Source: Halomonas llamarensis
GTDB taxonomy: Bacteria > Pseudomonadota > Gammaproteobacteria > Pseudomonadales > Halomonadaceae
NCBI RefSeq assembly: GCF_023555005.1
Contig: NZ_JAMJPJ010000033.1
Span: forward strand, 1 to 39,894
Length of the DNA: 39,894 bases
Direction: 5' to 3'
Below are positions 23,070 through 31,683 of the stretch, one piece after another. Each line of letters begins with the position of its first letter. Within the stretch, counting starts at the first letter, position 1. The position numbers and the translations under genes were made by a program. The notes beneath the pieces were generated by a model. That model made no database searches. It saw only the letters and a list, made by a program, of their open reading frames with translations, and was not told the DNA's origin.

Positions 23070-25172
23070 ATGCGCGATAATCAGCCGGTAACGGATAAAG
23101 AGTATGCGTTAGACGACGACGATGTATTGATCTCCCGTTCTGATACGGACGGTAATATCACCTACGCCAACTCCGCTTTTGTCGAGGTGAGTGGCTATAC
23201 CCACGACGAACTTATTGGCTCACCGCACAACCTGTTACGACACCCCGATATACCGCCTGAGGTGTTTAAAGATTTTTGGGAAACGCTAAAAGCGGGGCAT
23301 ACTTGGCAAGGCACGCTGAAAAACCGGCGTAAAAATGGGGATTATTACTGGGTGCAAGCCTCTGTGTCTGCCTTACGCGACGGTGACCATGTGATGGGTT
23401 ATACCTCGGTGCGCCATCGCGCGACGCAAAAGGCGATTCAGCGTGCCGAACGTGTCTATGCCACGATCCGCCGAAAAGGCAGTTTGCGCGGGTATAAGAT
23501 CCGGCGTGGGACCATCAAACGCACGGGACTAGTGGGTTGGGTGGGTCGTTTTAATTTTAGCAGCATGCAGGCAAAGCTAATGGGTATGGTGCTTGTCGCC
23601 ATTATCCTGCTTGCCGTTGCCGGTAGCTTGGGCGTATACGGGCTAATGGTGTCGGGGGAGCGTTTAGCGCGGTTGAACCAAGCCGGGTTGGAAGATGTGG
23701 CAAGCTTGCAAGCCATTGAGCGGCTGCTCAACCAGGAAGTTAATGCCTTGGCGCCAGCGGTGCGCAATCCTCGGGGTGTGGACCTTTCAGCGCTCATCGC
23801 GACGTGGGAAGAAAGCGAAGCGCGTATGAATGCCCATTGGGAGCAATACAGTAATTCGGATCAGATCGAGCGCGAGAACGTTGCCGATTTTCGTTCACAG
23901 CTACAAGCCATTCAGGACGGAATTAGCGCTACTTACACCGCATTAGATGACGGTCAAGGGTTTCAAGCATTTGAATCTTTCAACGACGGCGTCGAGCCAA
24001 TGTTAGCCTCTTTGCAAGCCACGGCCGATGCGTTGGTAGAGGATGAGCGTACCCTGGCGGCTGAATTAATGGCCGATGCTAAAGCAGGGCAAACACAGAT
24101 GTTGACCACCCAAGCGGTGGTGCTGATTATCGGTGTCGTGACGATGGTGCTGTTAAGCGTATTGATTTTAAGGTCACTTATCAGTTCGTTGAATGATGCT
24201 CGGCGTGTCACCTTCCAGATTGCAGCAGGTAATTTGGCAACGCGAGTTAACCAGCAGCGTCAGGATGAGCTTGGTGACCTGCTAAATTCGATTCGTACCA
24301 TGCGTGCCTCGCTGTCTAGTATCGTAGGAGAAGTGAATGAGCGCATCCAAGTCGTCACCCCAGCGGCACAGCGTATTGCTGATGAAAACGAAGACCTGGC
24401 TTCTCGTACCGAACAGCAAGCCTCATCCTTGCAACAAACGGCCTCCAGCATGGATCAAATGACCGTGACCGTGCAGCAAAATACAGATAATGCGCGGCAA
24501 GCAAATAAACTCGCTATGAAGAATGCCCAGGCGACGCGTGAGACGGGCGAAAAAATGCAGCAACTGGTAGACCGGATGGAGCGGATATCTGAGCGCTCCT
24601 CGAAGATGACCGACATCATCAGCGTCATTGACGGTATCGCCTTCCAAACCAATATTTTGGCACTGAATGCGTCTGTTGAAGCTGCTCGTGCCGGTGAAGC
24701 CGGGCGCGGTTTTGCGGTAGTGGCGAGTGAAGTGCGCCAGCTAGCTGGGCGTAGCGCAACGGCCGCACAGGAAATACGCGAGCTGATTGACGCCTCCGAT
24801 AGTGAAATCCAAGGGGGGCGGCATGAGGCCAAAGCGGCGGAAACGTCTATTGAAGACGTTGTGGCGCAGGTAATGAAGGTGAGCGACCTGATGGAAGAGA
24901 TTACCCACGCCTCAGAAGAGCAAACCAGCGGTATCACCCAGATCAACGCTGCCGTTTCCGAGATGGACCAAGTGACGCAGCAGAACGCCAGCCGGGTGCA
25001 ATCGATCGCCGAGGCAGCCAACCAACTGACTTATGAGGCCAATGAGTTGGCTAACGTTGTAGCCGCGTTCCGCTTAGAAGGCGGGCATGAAGAGAGTATT
25101 GAAGCGGCATTGGCACGGTTGGCGCACACCTCACATCAACAGGCAACACCTCGGCTGGAGCAGGCTCTCTAA
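23070..25172 (+). CDS. Aer-like PAS methyl-accepting chemoreceptor
   Basis: This 700-residue receptor has an N-terminal cytoplasmic PAS domain (15-118) with NLLRHPDIP, the signature of FAD-binding Aer-type PAS domains. A basic linker follows, then transmembrane helix 1 (170-193), a helical periplasmic bundle (195-345), helix 2 (348-371), a HAMP region, and the signalling domain. The signalling hairpin [20 protein letters not shown] is nearly canonical. Unlike E. coli Aer, which has only a short hairpin anchor, this protein also has a periplasmic domain, so it may combine redox and extracellular sensing. No C-terminal CheR-docking pentapeptide is visible. It is monocistronic. Confidence 0.9.
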   Translation: MRDNQPVTDKEYALDDDDVLISRSDTDGNITYANSAFVEVSGYTHDELIGSPHNLLRHPDIPPEVFKDFWETLKAGHTWQGTLKNRRKNGDYYWVQASVSALRDGDHVMGYTSVRHRATQKAIQRAERVYATIRRKGSLRGYKIRRGTIKRTGLVGWVGRFNFSSMQAKLMGMVLVAIILLAVAGSLGVYGLMVSGERLARLNQAGLEDVASLQAIERLLNQEVNALAPAVRNPRGVDLSALIATWEESEARMNAHWEQYSNSDQIERENVADFRSQLQAIQDGISATYTALDDGQGFQAFESFNDGVEPMLASLQATADALVEDERTLAAELMADAKAGQTQMLTTQAVVLIIGVVTMVLLSVLILRSLISSLNDARRVTFQIAAGNLATRVNQQRQDELGDLLNSIRTMRASLSSIVGEVNERIQVVTPAAQRIADENEDLASRTEQQASSLQQTASSMDQMTVTVQQNTDNARQANKLAMKNAQATRETGEKMQQLVDRMERISERSSKMTDIISVIDGIAFQTNILALNASVEAARAGEAGRGFAVVASEVRQLAGRSATAAQEIRELIDASDSEIQGGRHEAKAAETSIEDVVAQVMKVSDLMEEITHASEEQTSGITQINAAVSEMDQVTQQNASRVQSIAEAANQLTYEANELANVVAAFRLEGGHEESIEAALARLAHTSHQQATPRLEQAL

Positions 25173-25216
25173 CCGCTAGTGTGGTGATTCTTAAGTTCGC
25201 ATAATGAATTTGGCTT

Positions 25217-25259
25217 GTCGGTGCGTCGATCAAGAGCTGATGCTGCTCGACCTACCGAC
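25217..25259. repeat. Long imperfect inverted repeat after the chemoreceptor gene
   Basis: GTCGGTGCGTCGA (25217-25229) matches the reverse complement of 25247-25259 at 11 of 13 positions, with a 17-nt loop that can itself pair (AGC...GCT). There is no T-run, so it is a weak terminator candidate; it may be an intergenic palindromic element. Confidence 0.45.
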
Positions 25260-25301
25260 GCCACTATCTCATCAGCAGTTTTCTGCCACTGGAAAGGTGT
25301 C

Positions 25302-25358
25302 GATGGGTTTTGATGGGTGAATAAACAACTTTTCTGCTATTATTGATGAAAATCCATC
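25302..25358. promoter_or_regulatory. Inverted-repeat operator candidate of xre-res
   Basis: GATGGGTTTTGATG (25302-25315) and GATGAAAATCCATC (25345-25358) are inverted copies (11 of 14). They flank TATTAT (25338-25343), a likely -10 box. The right arm ends 15 bases before the antitoxin start. Autoregulation by the Xre-type antitoxin is inferred. Confidence 0.5.
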
Positions 25359-25373
25359 ACGCTGAGGCGCATT

Positions 25374-25745
25374 ATGCCAGCCCTTGCTCAAACAACGCCC
25401 ACTCCTGAAAGGGTATTAGCGAAAGCAGTACTACGAGCTGCCGAGCAGTTAGGGTTATCGCAGTCTGATTTGGCAGAAGTGCTTGGCGTGCACCGTACAA
25501 CCATCACGCAGCTTAAAAAAAGCCTGAAGCTCGATCCAAACTCCAAGCAGGGCGAGCTAGCCTTGTTGCTCATTCGCTTAGCTAGATCATTGTTCGCCCT
25601 TACCGGTGGCGACCAAACATGGATTCAGCATTTTATGCGCACGTCCAACCGTGCCACGGGGGGTATACCGGCTGAGCAAGTGACTCGGTTGGAGGGATTG
25701 TTTGCAGTACTGAGATTCGTGGATGGCATGCGGGGTAAGGTGTGA
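25374..25745 (+). CDS. Xre/MbcA/ParS-type antitoxin
   Basis: This 123-residue protein has an N-terminal helix-turn-helix (about 18-50: EQLGLSQSDLAEVLGVHRTTI). The C-terminal DUF2384-like region (SLFALTGGDQTWIQHFMRTSN) is the toxin-binding part of antitoxins paired with RES toxins. It overlaps the RES gene by four bases (GTGA). It should neutralise the toxin and repress its own promoter through the inverted repeat upstream. Confidence 0.88.
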   Translation: MPALAQTTPTPERVLAKAVLRAAEQLGLSQSDLAEVLGVHRTTITQLKKSLKLDPNSKQGELALLLIRLARSLFALTGGDQTWIQHFMRTSNRATGGIPAEQVTRLEGLFAVLRFVDGMRGKV

Positions 25746-26491
25746 GTGTATGGGAGGCCTGCGGCGGCGCGCAAAAGATCGAACCTATTTCCGGCACTTT
25801 GTATAGGTTGGTGGAGAGCCAGGAGCAAGTGGCAACGCTCAGCTATGTGGACACCCTTGAAGAGCAGGAGCTTCTTGAAGCCTTGCTCGAAACCGCTAAG
25901 CCGCCTTATCCCCAGCAAGAGCGAGATCTCCATTACCTGCTGAAGACGCCTTTTCGCTATCCGCCACTCAAATGGGGTTCACGCTTTGGCCGAACATTTG
26001 AGCCGAGCCTCTTTTATGGTGGCAAAAGTATTGCGACAACATTAGCTGAATCTGCTTTCTATCGACTTGTCTTTTGGTACTCCATGGAAGGGAAGCCAGT
26101 GGCTGCATCACTGCGCACAGAGCATACGCTTTTTTCTGTGGACTATGCCGCTAAACAGGGTGTCAGACTACACGCAGGCCGTTTTGTCGAACATTTTGTC
26201 GAGTTAAAACATCCGGTTGATTACAACCCGTGTCAGCAATTGGGTAGCGCCATGCGTGGGGCGAGCGTTGAAGCGTTTGAGTTCGCCTCCGCGCGAGATA
26301 CCCAGGGCGGTGTGTGCGTGGGCTTATTCACGCCTGATGCGCTCGCTCAGCAAGAGCCAGCCGATATGCGCCCATGGCTTTGTGTCACAAGTGCCGCTCA
26401 AGTGTCATTTAAGCGCAAAGACGCATCAGGCGTTTATACCTACCACCTGGATGATTTTCTCCACCATGGTGTGTTGCCTTTTCCTGCTTAG
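25742..26491 (+). CDS. RES-domain toxin
   Basis: This 249-residue protein has the RES fold. It contains GTLYRLVES, then WGSRFGRTFEPSLFYGGKS with R81 and Y92, and TTLAESAFYR with E103, the arginine/tyrosine/glutamate set expected in the NAD-binding pocket. Characterised RES toxins degrade or phosphorolyse NAD+ or ADP-ribosylate targets. The start is GTG 25742, coupled to the antitoxin stop, with a weak ribosome binding site that should keep toxin below antitoxin. No truncation is visible. Confidence 0.88.
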   Translation: MSVWEACGGAQKIEPISGTLYRLVESQEQVATLSYVDTLEEQELLEALLETAKPPYPQQERDLHYLLKTPFRYPPLKWGSRFGRTFEPSLFYGGKSIATTLAESAFYRLVFWYSMEGKPVAASLRTEHTLFSVDYAAKQGVRLHAGRFVEHFVELKHPVDYNPCQQLGSAMRGASVEAFEFASARDTQGGVCVGLFTPDALAQQEPADMRPWLCVTSAAQVSFKRKDASGVYTYHLDDFLHHGVLPFPA

Positions 26492-26578
26492 TGAACGGCT
26501 TTCTGCCCCGGGTTTGATAAAGGCGTGGTTAGGGGGAATGCAAAAATGCCTTTCTCCATGACGACGGTTGCTCAGTGA

Positions 26579-26788
26579 CTAAAAAGGTAACGGGTCATCA
26601 GGGTCAAAAAAGCCGTCTTCGTCGATAAAGCCTTTATCCCCGGTGATGCACCAGCGGTGGCCATCGGCATTGTGGAGCGCCTTCGCCGTGCGCGGCGGGT
26701 CACTCAGATAGCCCTGCATCACCTGCGGGTCGCTGATCAATATCATGCCTGGTTTGCCATTGACCTTTGGGCAGCCTGAGATACGTAC
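26579..26788 (-). pseudogene. Remnant of an AMP-binding/acyltransferase (Aas-like) gene
   Basis: The minus strand keeps an open stretch of 69 codons with clear homology to adenylate-forming enzymes: GKPGMILISDPQVMQGYL, TAKALHNADGHRWCITGDKG, FIDEDGFF. It stops after DGFF, where intact proteins continue into the C-terminal catalytic subdomain, and begins right behind a TGA next to the nudE stop. The HRW-TGDKG wording resembles Aas-type acyl-ACP synthetase/phospholipid acyltransferases. There is no start codon context. It fills most of the 303-base gap between the RES gene and nudE; I see nothing else in that gap. Confidence 0.75.
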
Positions 26789-26794
26789 TCACGA

Positions 26795-27424
26795 CTAAAT
26801 GAAACCGCTCTCTTCCTGACGTTCGGCGCGGAGCTTGTCGCGGGCGATATACAGCGCGGCGATGGCGCGGGCTTCGTGGAAGTCTTCGCGCATCATCAGC
26901 ATCGGCAGCTCTTCGAGGGCATGCGTCTCGACGATGAGTGGTTCGGGCTCATCGCCGGGTAGGCGCTTGGGGTAAAGGTCAGTGGCGATTAATACTTGCA
27001 TGCGGTGGCGCATGTAGTTGGGCGCAAGCGAAAGTTCGACAAGCGGTTCAATACGGTGAGCGCCGAAGCCACACTCTTCCATCAATTCGCGGTTAGCGGC
27101 GGTGACAAAATCTTCCCCAGGGTCCACCAAACCCTTGGGTAGTGTCAGCACGTAATCTTCAAAGCCAGCGGCATACTCGCGAATTAACAGCACGTGTTCT
27201 GGGTCTGGCATGGCGACGATCATCACCGCACCGCGGTCGACGCCGGTTAGCCGCTCGAAGGTGCGCTCTTCATCGTTGGAAAACCGCAGATCGAGCGATT
27301 CAACGTGAAACAAGCGACTCTTCGCCACGCTTTCTCGCGCTAAAATTTGGGGTTTTTGCAGGTACGTTGGCGCGTTGTTCTCAGGCGTCGCCGCGTTAGT
27401 GGGTTGCGTATCAGACGATGACAT
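26795..27424 (-). CDS. nudE: ADP-compounds Nudix hydrolase NudE
   Basis: This 209-residue Nudix hydrolase has the full Nudix box at 98-120, GLVDPGEDFV with REL and EECGFG. Flanking segments typical of NudE are LLIREYAAGFEDYVLTLPKG and YMRHRMQVLIATDLYPKRL. NudE hydrolyses ADP-ribose, NADH and Ap3A. It is divergent from yrfG; in E. coli nudE also lies near yrfG-hslR-hslO and pckA, which supports the name. The N-terminal 20 residues are a polar, low-complexity extension. Confidence 0.9.
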   Translation of the reverse strand: MSSSDTQPTNAATPENNAPTYLQKPQILARESVAKSRLFHVESLDLRFSNDEERTFERLTGVDRGAVMIVAMPDPEHVLLIREYAAGFEDYVLTLPKGLVDPGEDFVTAANRELMEECGFGAHRIEPLVELSLAPNYMRHRMQVLIATDLYPKRLPGDEPEPLIVETHALEELPMLMMREDFHEARAIAALYIARDKLRAERQEESGFI

Positions 27425-27457
27425 TGATGCCTCCGTGGTTAAGCAATATCAGGGTGT

Positions 27458-27499
27458 AAGCGTGCTGGGTAAAAGCGATTGCGCTACAATAGCACGCTT
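27458..27499. repeat. 9-bp inverted repeat in the nudE/yrfG promoter region
   Basis: AAGCGTGCT (27458-27466) is perfectly complementary to AGCACGCTT (27491-27499) with 24 bases between. TACAAT (27485-27490), a likely yrfG -10 box, directly precedes the right arm. It is an operator candidate for the divergent genes. Confidence 0.45.
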
Positions 27500-27522
27500 T
27501 CCCCGACTACCTGGAGTGGCGC

Positions 27523-28197
27523 ATGATCGACTGGCAGGCCATAGATACCGTGCTGTTGGATATGGATGGCACGCTATTGGATTTACACTTCGATAGCCAC
27601 TTCTGGTTAGAGCATTTGCCACGCCGCTACGTTGAATTGCACCAGCTTGATGAGGCGTCGCAAACAGCACTCAAAGCCCGCATCATCGGCGAGCAGGGAA
27701 CGCTTAATTGGTACAGTTTGGCGTATTGGAGTCGTGAGCTGGGCGTGGACGTTGTCGCCCTCAAACGCGAAGTGCAGCACCTTATCGGTTTGCGCGGCGA
27801 CGCGCTCGATTTTCTTAAGTGGCTACAAACAGAACATCCGCGTGTGGTGTTGGCGACTAACGCCGATAGGGCGAGCTTGGAGCTCAAGCTGCCGCTCACC
27901 GGGCTGGAAGCGTATCTCGAAGCGATCGTGTCTTCAGAGGACGTGGGGGCGGCCAAGGAAGAGCAGGCGTTCTGGTTCGCGCTTCAAGAGATTGAGCCAT
28001 TCGACCCGGCGCGCACGCTATTTATTGACGACAACCCTAGTGTGTTGGAAAGTGCCCGCGAATTTGGCATTAAGCATTTGCTTGGCATTAAGCAGCCTAA
28101 TAGCCAGCGGCCGGAGAAAGCGCTTCAGGAGTTTGTCGCGTTGGACCGTTTTGCCCAGCTGTTGCCTCGCGATGTACCGCAGGAGGAGCCTAAATGA
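27523..28197 (+). CDS. yrfG: GMP/IMP nucleotidase, HAD family
   Basis: This 224-residue HAD phosphatase has motif I LLDMDGTLLDL with nucleophile D13 and D15, motif II ATNAD and motif IV LFIDDNPSVLESA. It starts at ATG 27523 behind TGGAG and overlaps hslR by four bases. The gene order yrfG-hslR-hslO is that of E. coli, where YrfG dephosphorylates GMP and IMP. Confidence 0.9.
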   Translation: MIDWQAIDTVLLDMDGTLLDLHFDSHFWLEHLPRRYVELHQLDEASQTALKARIIGEQGTLNWYSLAYWSRELGVDVVALKREVQHLIGLRGDALDFLKWLQTEHPRVVLATNADRASLELKLPLTGLEAYLEAIVSSEDVGAAKEEQAFWFALQEIEPFDPARTLFIDDNPSVLESAREFGIKHLLGIKQPNSQRPEKALQEFVALDRFAQLLPRDVPQEEPK

Positions 28198-28583
28198 ACG
28201 AAAACGTACGGTTAGATAAATGGCTTTGGGCCGCGCGCTTTTTCAAGACTCGCGCGCTGGCGAAAAAGGCGATAGAGGGCGGTAAAGTTCAGTACGAGGG
28301 TGCGCGTGCCAAGACCAGTAAAACGGTAGAACTGGGTGCTATCGTCCGTGTCCCCCAAGGGTGGGATGTTTTTGATGTCGAAGTCACCGGCCTCTCCGGC
28401 CAACGCCGCGGCGCACCGGAAGCCCGCATGCTTTACGCCGAAACCGAAGCAAGCCGTGAGCGCCGCGAGCGTGAAACTGAAGCGCGCCGTTTGAACAATC
28501 AGGTAATGCAACACCCGCTGAAACGCCCGGATAAAAAGCAGCGCCGTGAGATTCAGCGCTTCCAACGCAACCAAGGCGAGTGA
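28194..28583 (+). CDS. hslR: Heat-shock ribosome-associated protein Hsp15
   Basis: This 129-residue RNA-binding protein has an S4 domain at the N-terminus ([26 protein letters not shown] is read in two parts around residue 20) and a long basic C-terminal helix rich in R, E and K. Hsp15 binds stalled 50S subunits carrying nascent chains. It is coupled to yrfG and followed 22 bases later by hslO. Confidence 0.93.
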   Translation: MNENVRLDKWLWAARFFKTRALAKKAIEGGKVQYEGARAKTSKTVELGAIVRVPQGWDVFDVEVTGLSGQRRGAPEARMLYAETEASRERRERETEARRLNNQVMQHPLKRPDKKQRREIQRFQRNQGE

Positions 28584-28605
28584 GCGGACCTTAAGTGAGA
28601 GAGCG

Positions 28606-29481
28606 ATGAACGACCAGATCCGACGATTTTTGTTTGACCAGACCAATGTGCGCGGCGAAATCGTGACCCTTGAACGCGCCTATCAAGAAGTGCTTGATCG
28701 CCATGCGTATCCGCCCGCGGTGAATGCGCTGCTCGGCGAACTCTTAGCCGCTGTCGCCCTGCTGACCGATACCGTGAAGCTTGATGGGACGTTGAGCATT
28801 GAAGTGCGTGGACAAGGGGCTCTCTCGCTTTTGATGGCTGAATCCAACCCTGGCGGTGAATTACGCGCCATTGCCCGCGTGGCGGAAGGGGCGGCGTTGC
28901 CGAGCGAAGCGGCGGCCTTTCGTGAGCTAGTGGGGGACGGCCAGATCGTGATCACGCTCGACCCCAAAGAAGGGCATCGGTACCAGGGAATTGTGGCGCT
29001 GGATCACGACTCGCTGGCTGGGTGTTTAGAAGCCTATTTTGGTCAATCGGAACAGCTGCCCACGCGGCTGTGGCTCGAAGCAGACGGTCGGCGTGCAGGC
29101 GGATTGTTATTACAGCGTTTGCCCCACGAGGCACAAAATCAAGATGTGGACGCGTGGGCGCGTAGCGTACAGCTAGCCGACACCATCAAACGTGAAGAGC
29201 TTTTGGGCTTGGAGCAGCGCGACGTGCTTTATCGGCTCTATCACGAAGAAACGGTGCGCGTTTTTGAGCCTAAAGCGCTGTATTTTGGCTGCACCTGTTC
29301 CCACGAGCGCATGGCCAAGGCGCTACTGACCTTAGGCGCGGATGAGCTGCGTGATATCGTTGCCGAGCAGGGGGGGATTGAGACGCAATGCCACTTTTGC
29401 CATACGGGATATCACTACACAGCGGCAGAAATTGAAACGCTTTTGGTTAATCCAGACGCTTCAGCCCCCACCATTCATTGA
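28606..29481 (+). CDS. hslO: Redox-regulated chaperone Hsp33
   Basis: This 291-residue holdase has the zinc-binding redox switch at the C-terminus: C229 and C231 ([10 protein letters not shown]) and C262 and C265 ([12 protein letters not shown]). Oxidation of these cysteines activates the chaperone. It starts at ATG 28606 behind GAGAG; the frame from 28546 overlaps hslR and is rejected. A terminator lies about 170 bases downstream, before pckA. Confidence 0.95.
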   Translation: MNDQIRRFLFDQTNVRGEIVTLERAYQEVLDRHAYPPAVNALLGELLAAVALLTDTVKLDGTLSIEVRGQGALSLLMAESNPGGELRAIARVAEGAALPSEAAAFRELVGDGQIVITLDPKEGHRYQGIVALDHDSLAGCLEAYFGQSEQLPTRLWLEADGRRAGGLLLQRLPHEAQNQDVDAWARSVQLADTIKREELLGLEQRDVLYRLYHEETVRVFEPKALYFGCTCSHERMAKALLTLGADELRDIVAEQGGIETQCHFCHTGYHYTAAEIETLLVNPDASAPTIH

Positions 29482-29618
29482 TGTTGTAGTCTGCGCGAAA
29501 GCGCAAGAGGTTGTGCGGTAATGAAAATAAGAGCCCAAAGAATCAATAAGATTAGCGCCACGAATAAACGACCGTTTTATTGAAATTCTGCAGCGCAATA
29601 CAAAATGTAGTGGTTGTG

Positions 29619-29635
29619 TTGTAGTTTAACTACAA
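29619..29635. promoter_or_regulatory. Perfect palindrome TTGTAGTT-T-AACTACAA
   Basis: This 17-bp perfect palindrome lies in the 313-base gap between hslO and pckA. The gap also holds a small GAAA-loop hairpin (29492-29505), a terminator and a structured leader. The palindrome is an operator candidate; the regulator is unknown. Confidence 0.5.
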
Positions 29636-29649
29636 AATATTTGCCGTAT

Positions 29650-29678
29650 GCCCCCATTTCCCGGGGGCTTTCTTTTTG
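29650..29678 (+). terminator. Intrinsic terminator between hslO and pckA
   Basis: GCCCCC (29650-29655) and GGGGGC (29663-29668) are followed by TTTCTTTTT. It most simply ends the yrfG-hslR-hslO transcript. If pckA transcription starts upstream of it, it would act as an attenuator. Confidence 0.85.
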
Positions 29679-29708
29679 TCATAATGCGCTCGTTTTCAGC
29701 GTGCCCAG

Positions 29709-29783
29709 CCGTGTAACGACACGGTAGGGATGATTTTCAGGCGTCGGTGACGCCGGGTAAATGAGATAATTGGCCCCAAGGCC
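29709..29783 (+). promoter_or_regulatory. Structured leader of pckA
   Basis: Three short hairpins stand in a row. CCGTGT-AACG-ACACGG covers 29709-29724. GGCGTC-GGT-GACGCC covers 29740-29754. GGCC-CCAA-GGCC lies close to the AGGA ribosome binding site (29785-29788). Known riboswitch classes were not recognised. Confidence 0.45.
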
Positions 29784-29794
29784 CAGGAATCGAC

Positions 29795-31351
29795 ATGACC
29801 ACGACTCAAGCTGCCCCCCAAGCCCACGTGAACCTGAACAGTGCCGAACTGATTGAGCGCGCCGTGGCCCGTGGTGAAGGCCGCCTGTCGGCCAACGGCG
29901 CTCTGGTGGTAAACACAGGCGAGCGTACCGGCCGTTCACCGAAAGATCGCTTTATCGTCGATGAGTCGTCGACCCGTGACAGCATCGACTGGGGTAGTGT
30001 AAACCGTCCGTTCGACGCCGATAAATTCGGCGCTCTGTGGGCACACGTCAGCGATTACTTGGAAAGTGGCGAACACTTTGTCTCCGAGCTGCACGTGGGC
30101 AGCGACCCCGTTCACTACCTGCCGGTACGCGTGACCGCTGAAACTGCCTGGCACAATCTGTTCGGCCGCACGATGTTTGTCCGCCCCGAGGTGTATAACC
30201 CGAGCGCCAAAGAGACGTGGCAGATTCTCAACGCACCCCACTTTGAGTGCATGCCGAACCGTGATGGCACCAATTCTGATGGCTGCGTGATTATTAACTT
30301 TGCCGAGAAGAAAGTGCTGATTGCCGGTATGCGCTATGCCGGTGAAATGAAAAAAGCCATGTTCTCGGTGCAGAATTTCCTGTTGCCTGAGTCCGGTGTG
30401 CTGCCGATGCACTGCTCCGCTAATGTCGGCGAAGACGGTGAAACCTGCCTCTTTTTTGGTCTTTCCGGTACCGGTAAAACCACGCTTTCGGCTGACCCGG
30501 CGCGCTATCTGATTGGCGACGATGAGCACGGCTGGGGCGATGATACCGTCTTCAACATGGAAGGTGGTTGTTACGCTAAGTGCATTGATCTCTCCGAGAA
30601 AAACGAGCCGGTGATCTGGAACGCCATCCACTTTGGTACCGTGCTGGAAAACGTCGTACTCGATGACCGCCGCGAGCCGGACTACGCTGACGATAGCCTC
30701 ACTCAGAACTCACGCGCTGCTTATCCGCTCGAGCACATCGAAAAGCGTGTACAGGAAAATCGTGCCGGTGAACCTAACGCGATTGTCTTTTTGACTTGCG
30801 ATATGTCGGGTGTTTTACCGCCGGTTTCTGTGTTGTCCAAAGAAGCCGCGGCGTATCACTTCCTTTCTGGCTACACCGCTAAGGTCGGCTCTACCGAAAT
30901 GGGCGCTTCAGAAGGGTTGGAAGCTACGTTCTCCACCTGCTTTGGCGCACCGTTCTTTCCACGCCCGGCGCGTGAGTACGCGGATCTTCTGGTCAAGCGT
31001 GTCGAGCAGAAAGACGCTCAGGTGTATCTCGTTAACACGGGCTGGACCGGTGGTTCCTTTGGTGAAGGCGGCTCGCGCTTCTCTATTCCAACGACTCGCG
31101 CGATTATCAGCGCCATTCAGTCGGGCGTGCTGCGCGACGTGGAAACTCAGCACATTGACGGTTTGAACCTGCAGGTGCCCACTGCCGTGCCCGGCGTAGA
31201 CTCCAGCTTGTTGAACCCGCGCGAAACTTGGGAAGATAAAGACGCCTATGATCGTCACCTGCGCGAGCTGACCACTAAATTCGTGGATAACTTCAAGAAG
31301 TTCGAGGGTGTTAACGACGCCATCATCAAGGCAGGTCCGAGCATGATGTAA
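29795..31351 (+). CDS. pckA: Phosphoenolpyruvate carboxykinase (ATP)
   Basis: This 518-residue enzyme converts oxaloacetate and ATP to phosphoenolpyruvate at the entry to gluconeogenesis. Visible are [14 protein letters not shown] near 40, the kinase-1 P-loop [14 protein letters not shown] at about 222-235, and the kinase-2 region [15 protein letters not shown] 29795 follows AGGA. The neighbourhood with hslO matches E. coli. A perfect hairpin follows the gene. Confidence 0.96.
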   Translation: MTTTQAAPQAHVNLNSAELIERAVARGEGRLSANGALVVNTGERTGRSPKDRFIVDESSTRDSIDWGSVNRPFDADKFGALWAHVSDYLESGEHFVSELHVGSDPVHYLPVRVTAETAWHNLFGRTMFVRPEVYNPSAKETWQILNAPHFECMPNRDGTNSDGCVIINFAEKKVLIAGMRYAGEMKKAMFSVQNFLLPESGVLPMHCSANVGEDGETCLFFGLSGTGKTTLSADPARYLIGDDEHGWGDDTVFNMEGGCYAKCIDLSEKNEPVIWNAIHFGTVLENVVLDDRREPDYADDSLTQNSRAAYPLEHIEKRVQENRAGEPNAIVFLTCDMSGVLPPVSVLSKEAAAYHFLSGYTAKVGSTEMGASEGLEATFSTCFGAPFFPRPAREYADLLVKRVEQKDAQVYLVNTGWTGGSFGEGGSRFSIPTTRAIISAIQSGVLRDVETQHIDGLNLQVPTAVPGVDSSLLNPRETWEDKDAYDRHLRELTTKFVDNFKKFEGVNDAIIKAGPSMM

Positions 31352-31385
31352 TCAAGATGGCTTGGTAGCGGTATACTGAACTGAT

Positions 31386-31417
31386 AAGCGGGGCAGTGCT
31401 TTTGCACTGCCCCGCTT
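31386..31417 (+). terminator. Perfect 14-bp hairpin after pckA
   Basis: AAGCGGGGCAGTGC (31386-31399) pairs completely with GCACTGCCCCGCTT (31404-31417) around TTTT. It lacks a downstream T-run, so it may block 3' exonucleases as well as terminate. Confidence 0.75.
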
Positions 31418-31465
31418 GTGGTTGAGACAGTGGTTGAGACAATGGTAGTTGCAATGATAGCGGCA
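31418..31465. repeat. Degenerate 12-bp tandem repeat, four units
   Basis: GTGGTTGAGACA occurs twice exactly (31418-31429, 31430-31441), followed by two diverged units starting at 31442 and 31454. It abuts the pckA hairpin. The 332-base gap up to msrB also holds the 16-bp duplication at 31603 and no credible gene. Confidence 0.65.
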
Positions 31466-31602
31466 TAAACCACAGTTTGGCAGGAAGGTGAAGTGCGGCT
31501 ATCGTTTTTTGAATCCTCGACACCCTAAGTTGATACGTCGCGAGTGCCGAACTTACCGCACACATAGCAGTCCCAATGGGACGCTGTTTATACGCTGCCC
31601 TT

Positions 31603-31634
31603 TTTTGTATAGAGCTTGTTTTGTATAGGGCTTG
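31603..31634. repeat. Adjacent 16-bp duplication before msrB
   Basis: TTTTGTATAGAGCTTG (31603-31618) is repeated immediately as TTTTGTATAGGGCTTG (31619-31634) with one change. It lies 50-80 bases before msrB, where a promoter or operator would be expected. Confidence 0.6.
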
Positions 31635-31683
31635 TTGGGTATTGACGGTCAATTTCGCGATGGTGTGTAGGAGGTGCTTGACC

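Noticed and set aside
29936..30631. Antisense open frame of 231 codons inside pckA
   Set aside because: It shadows conserved PckA motifs, and the product resembles no family I recognise.
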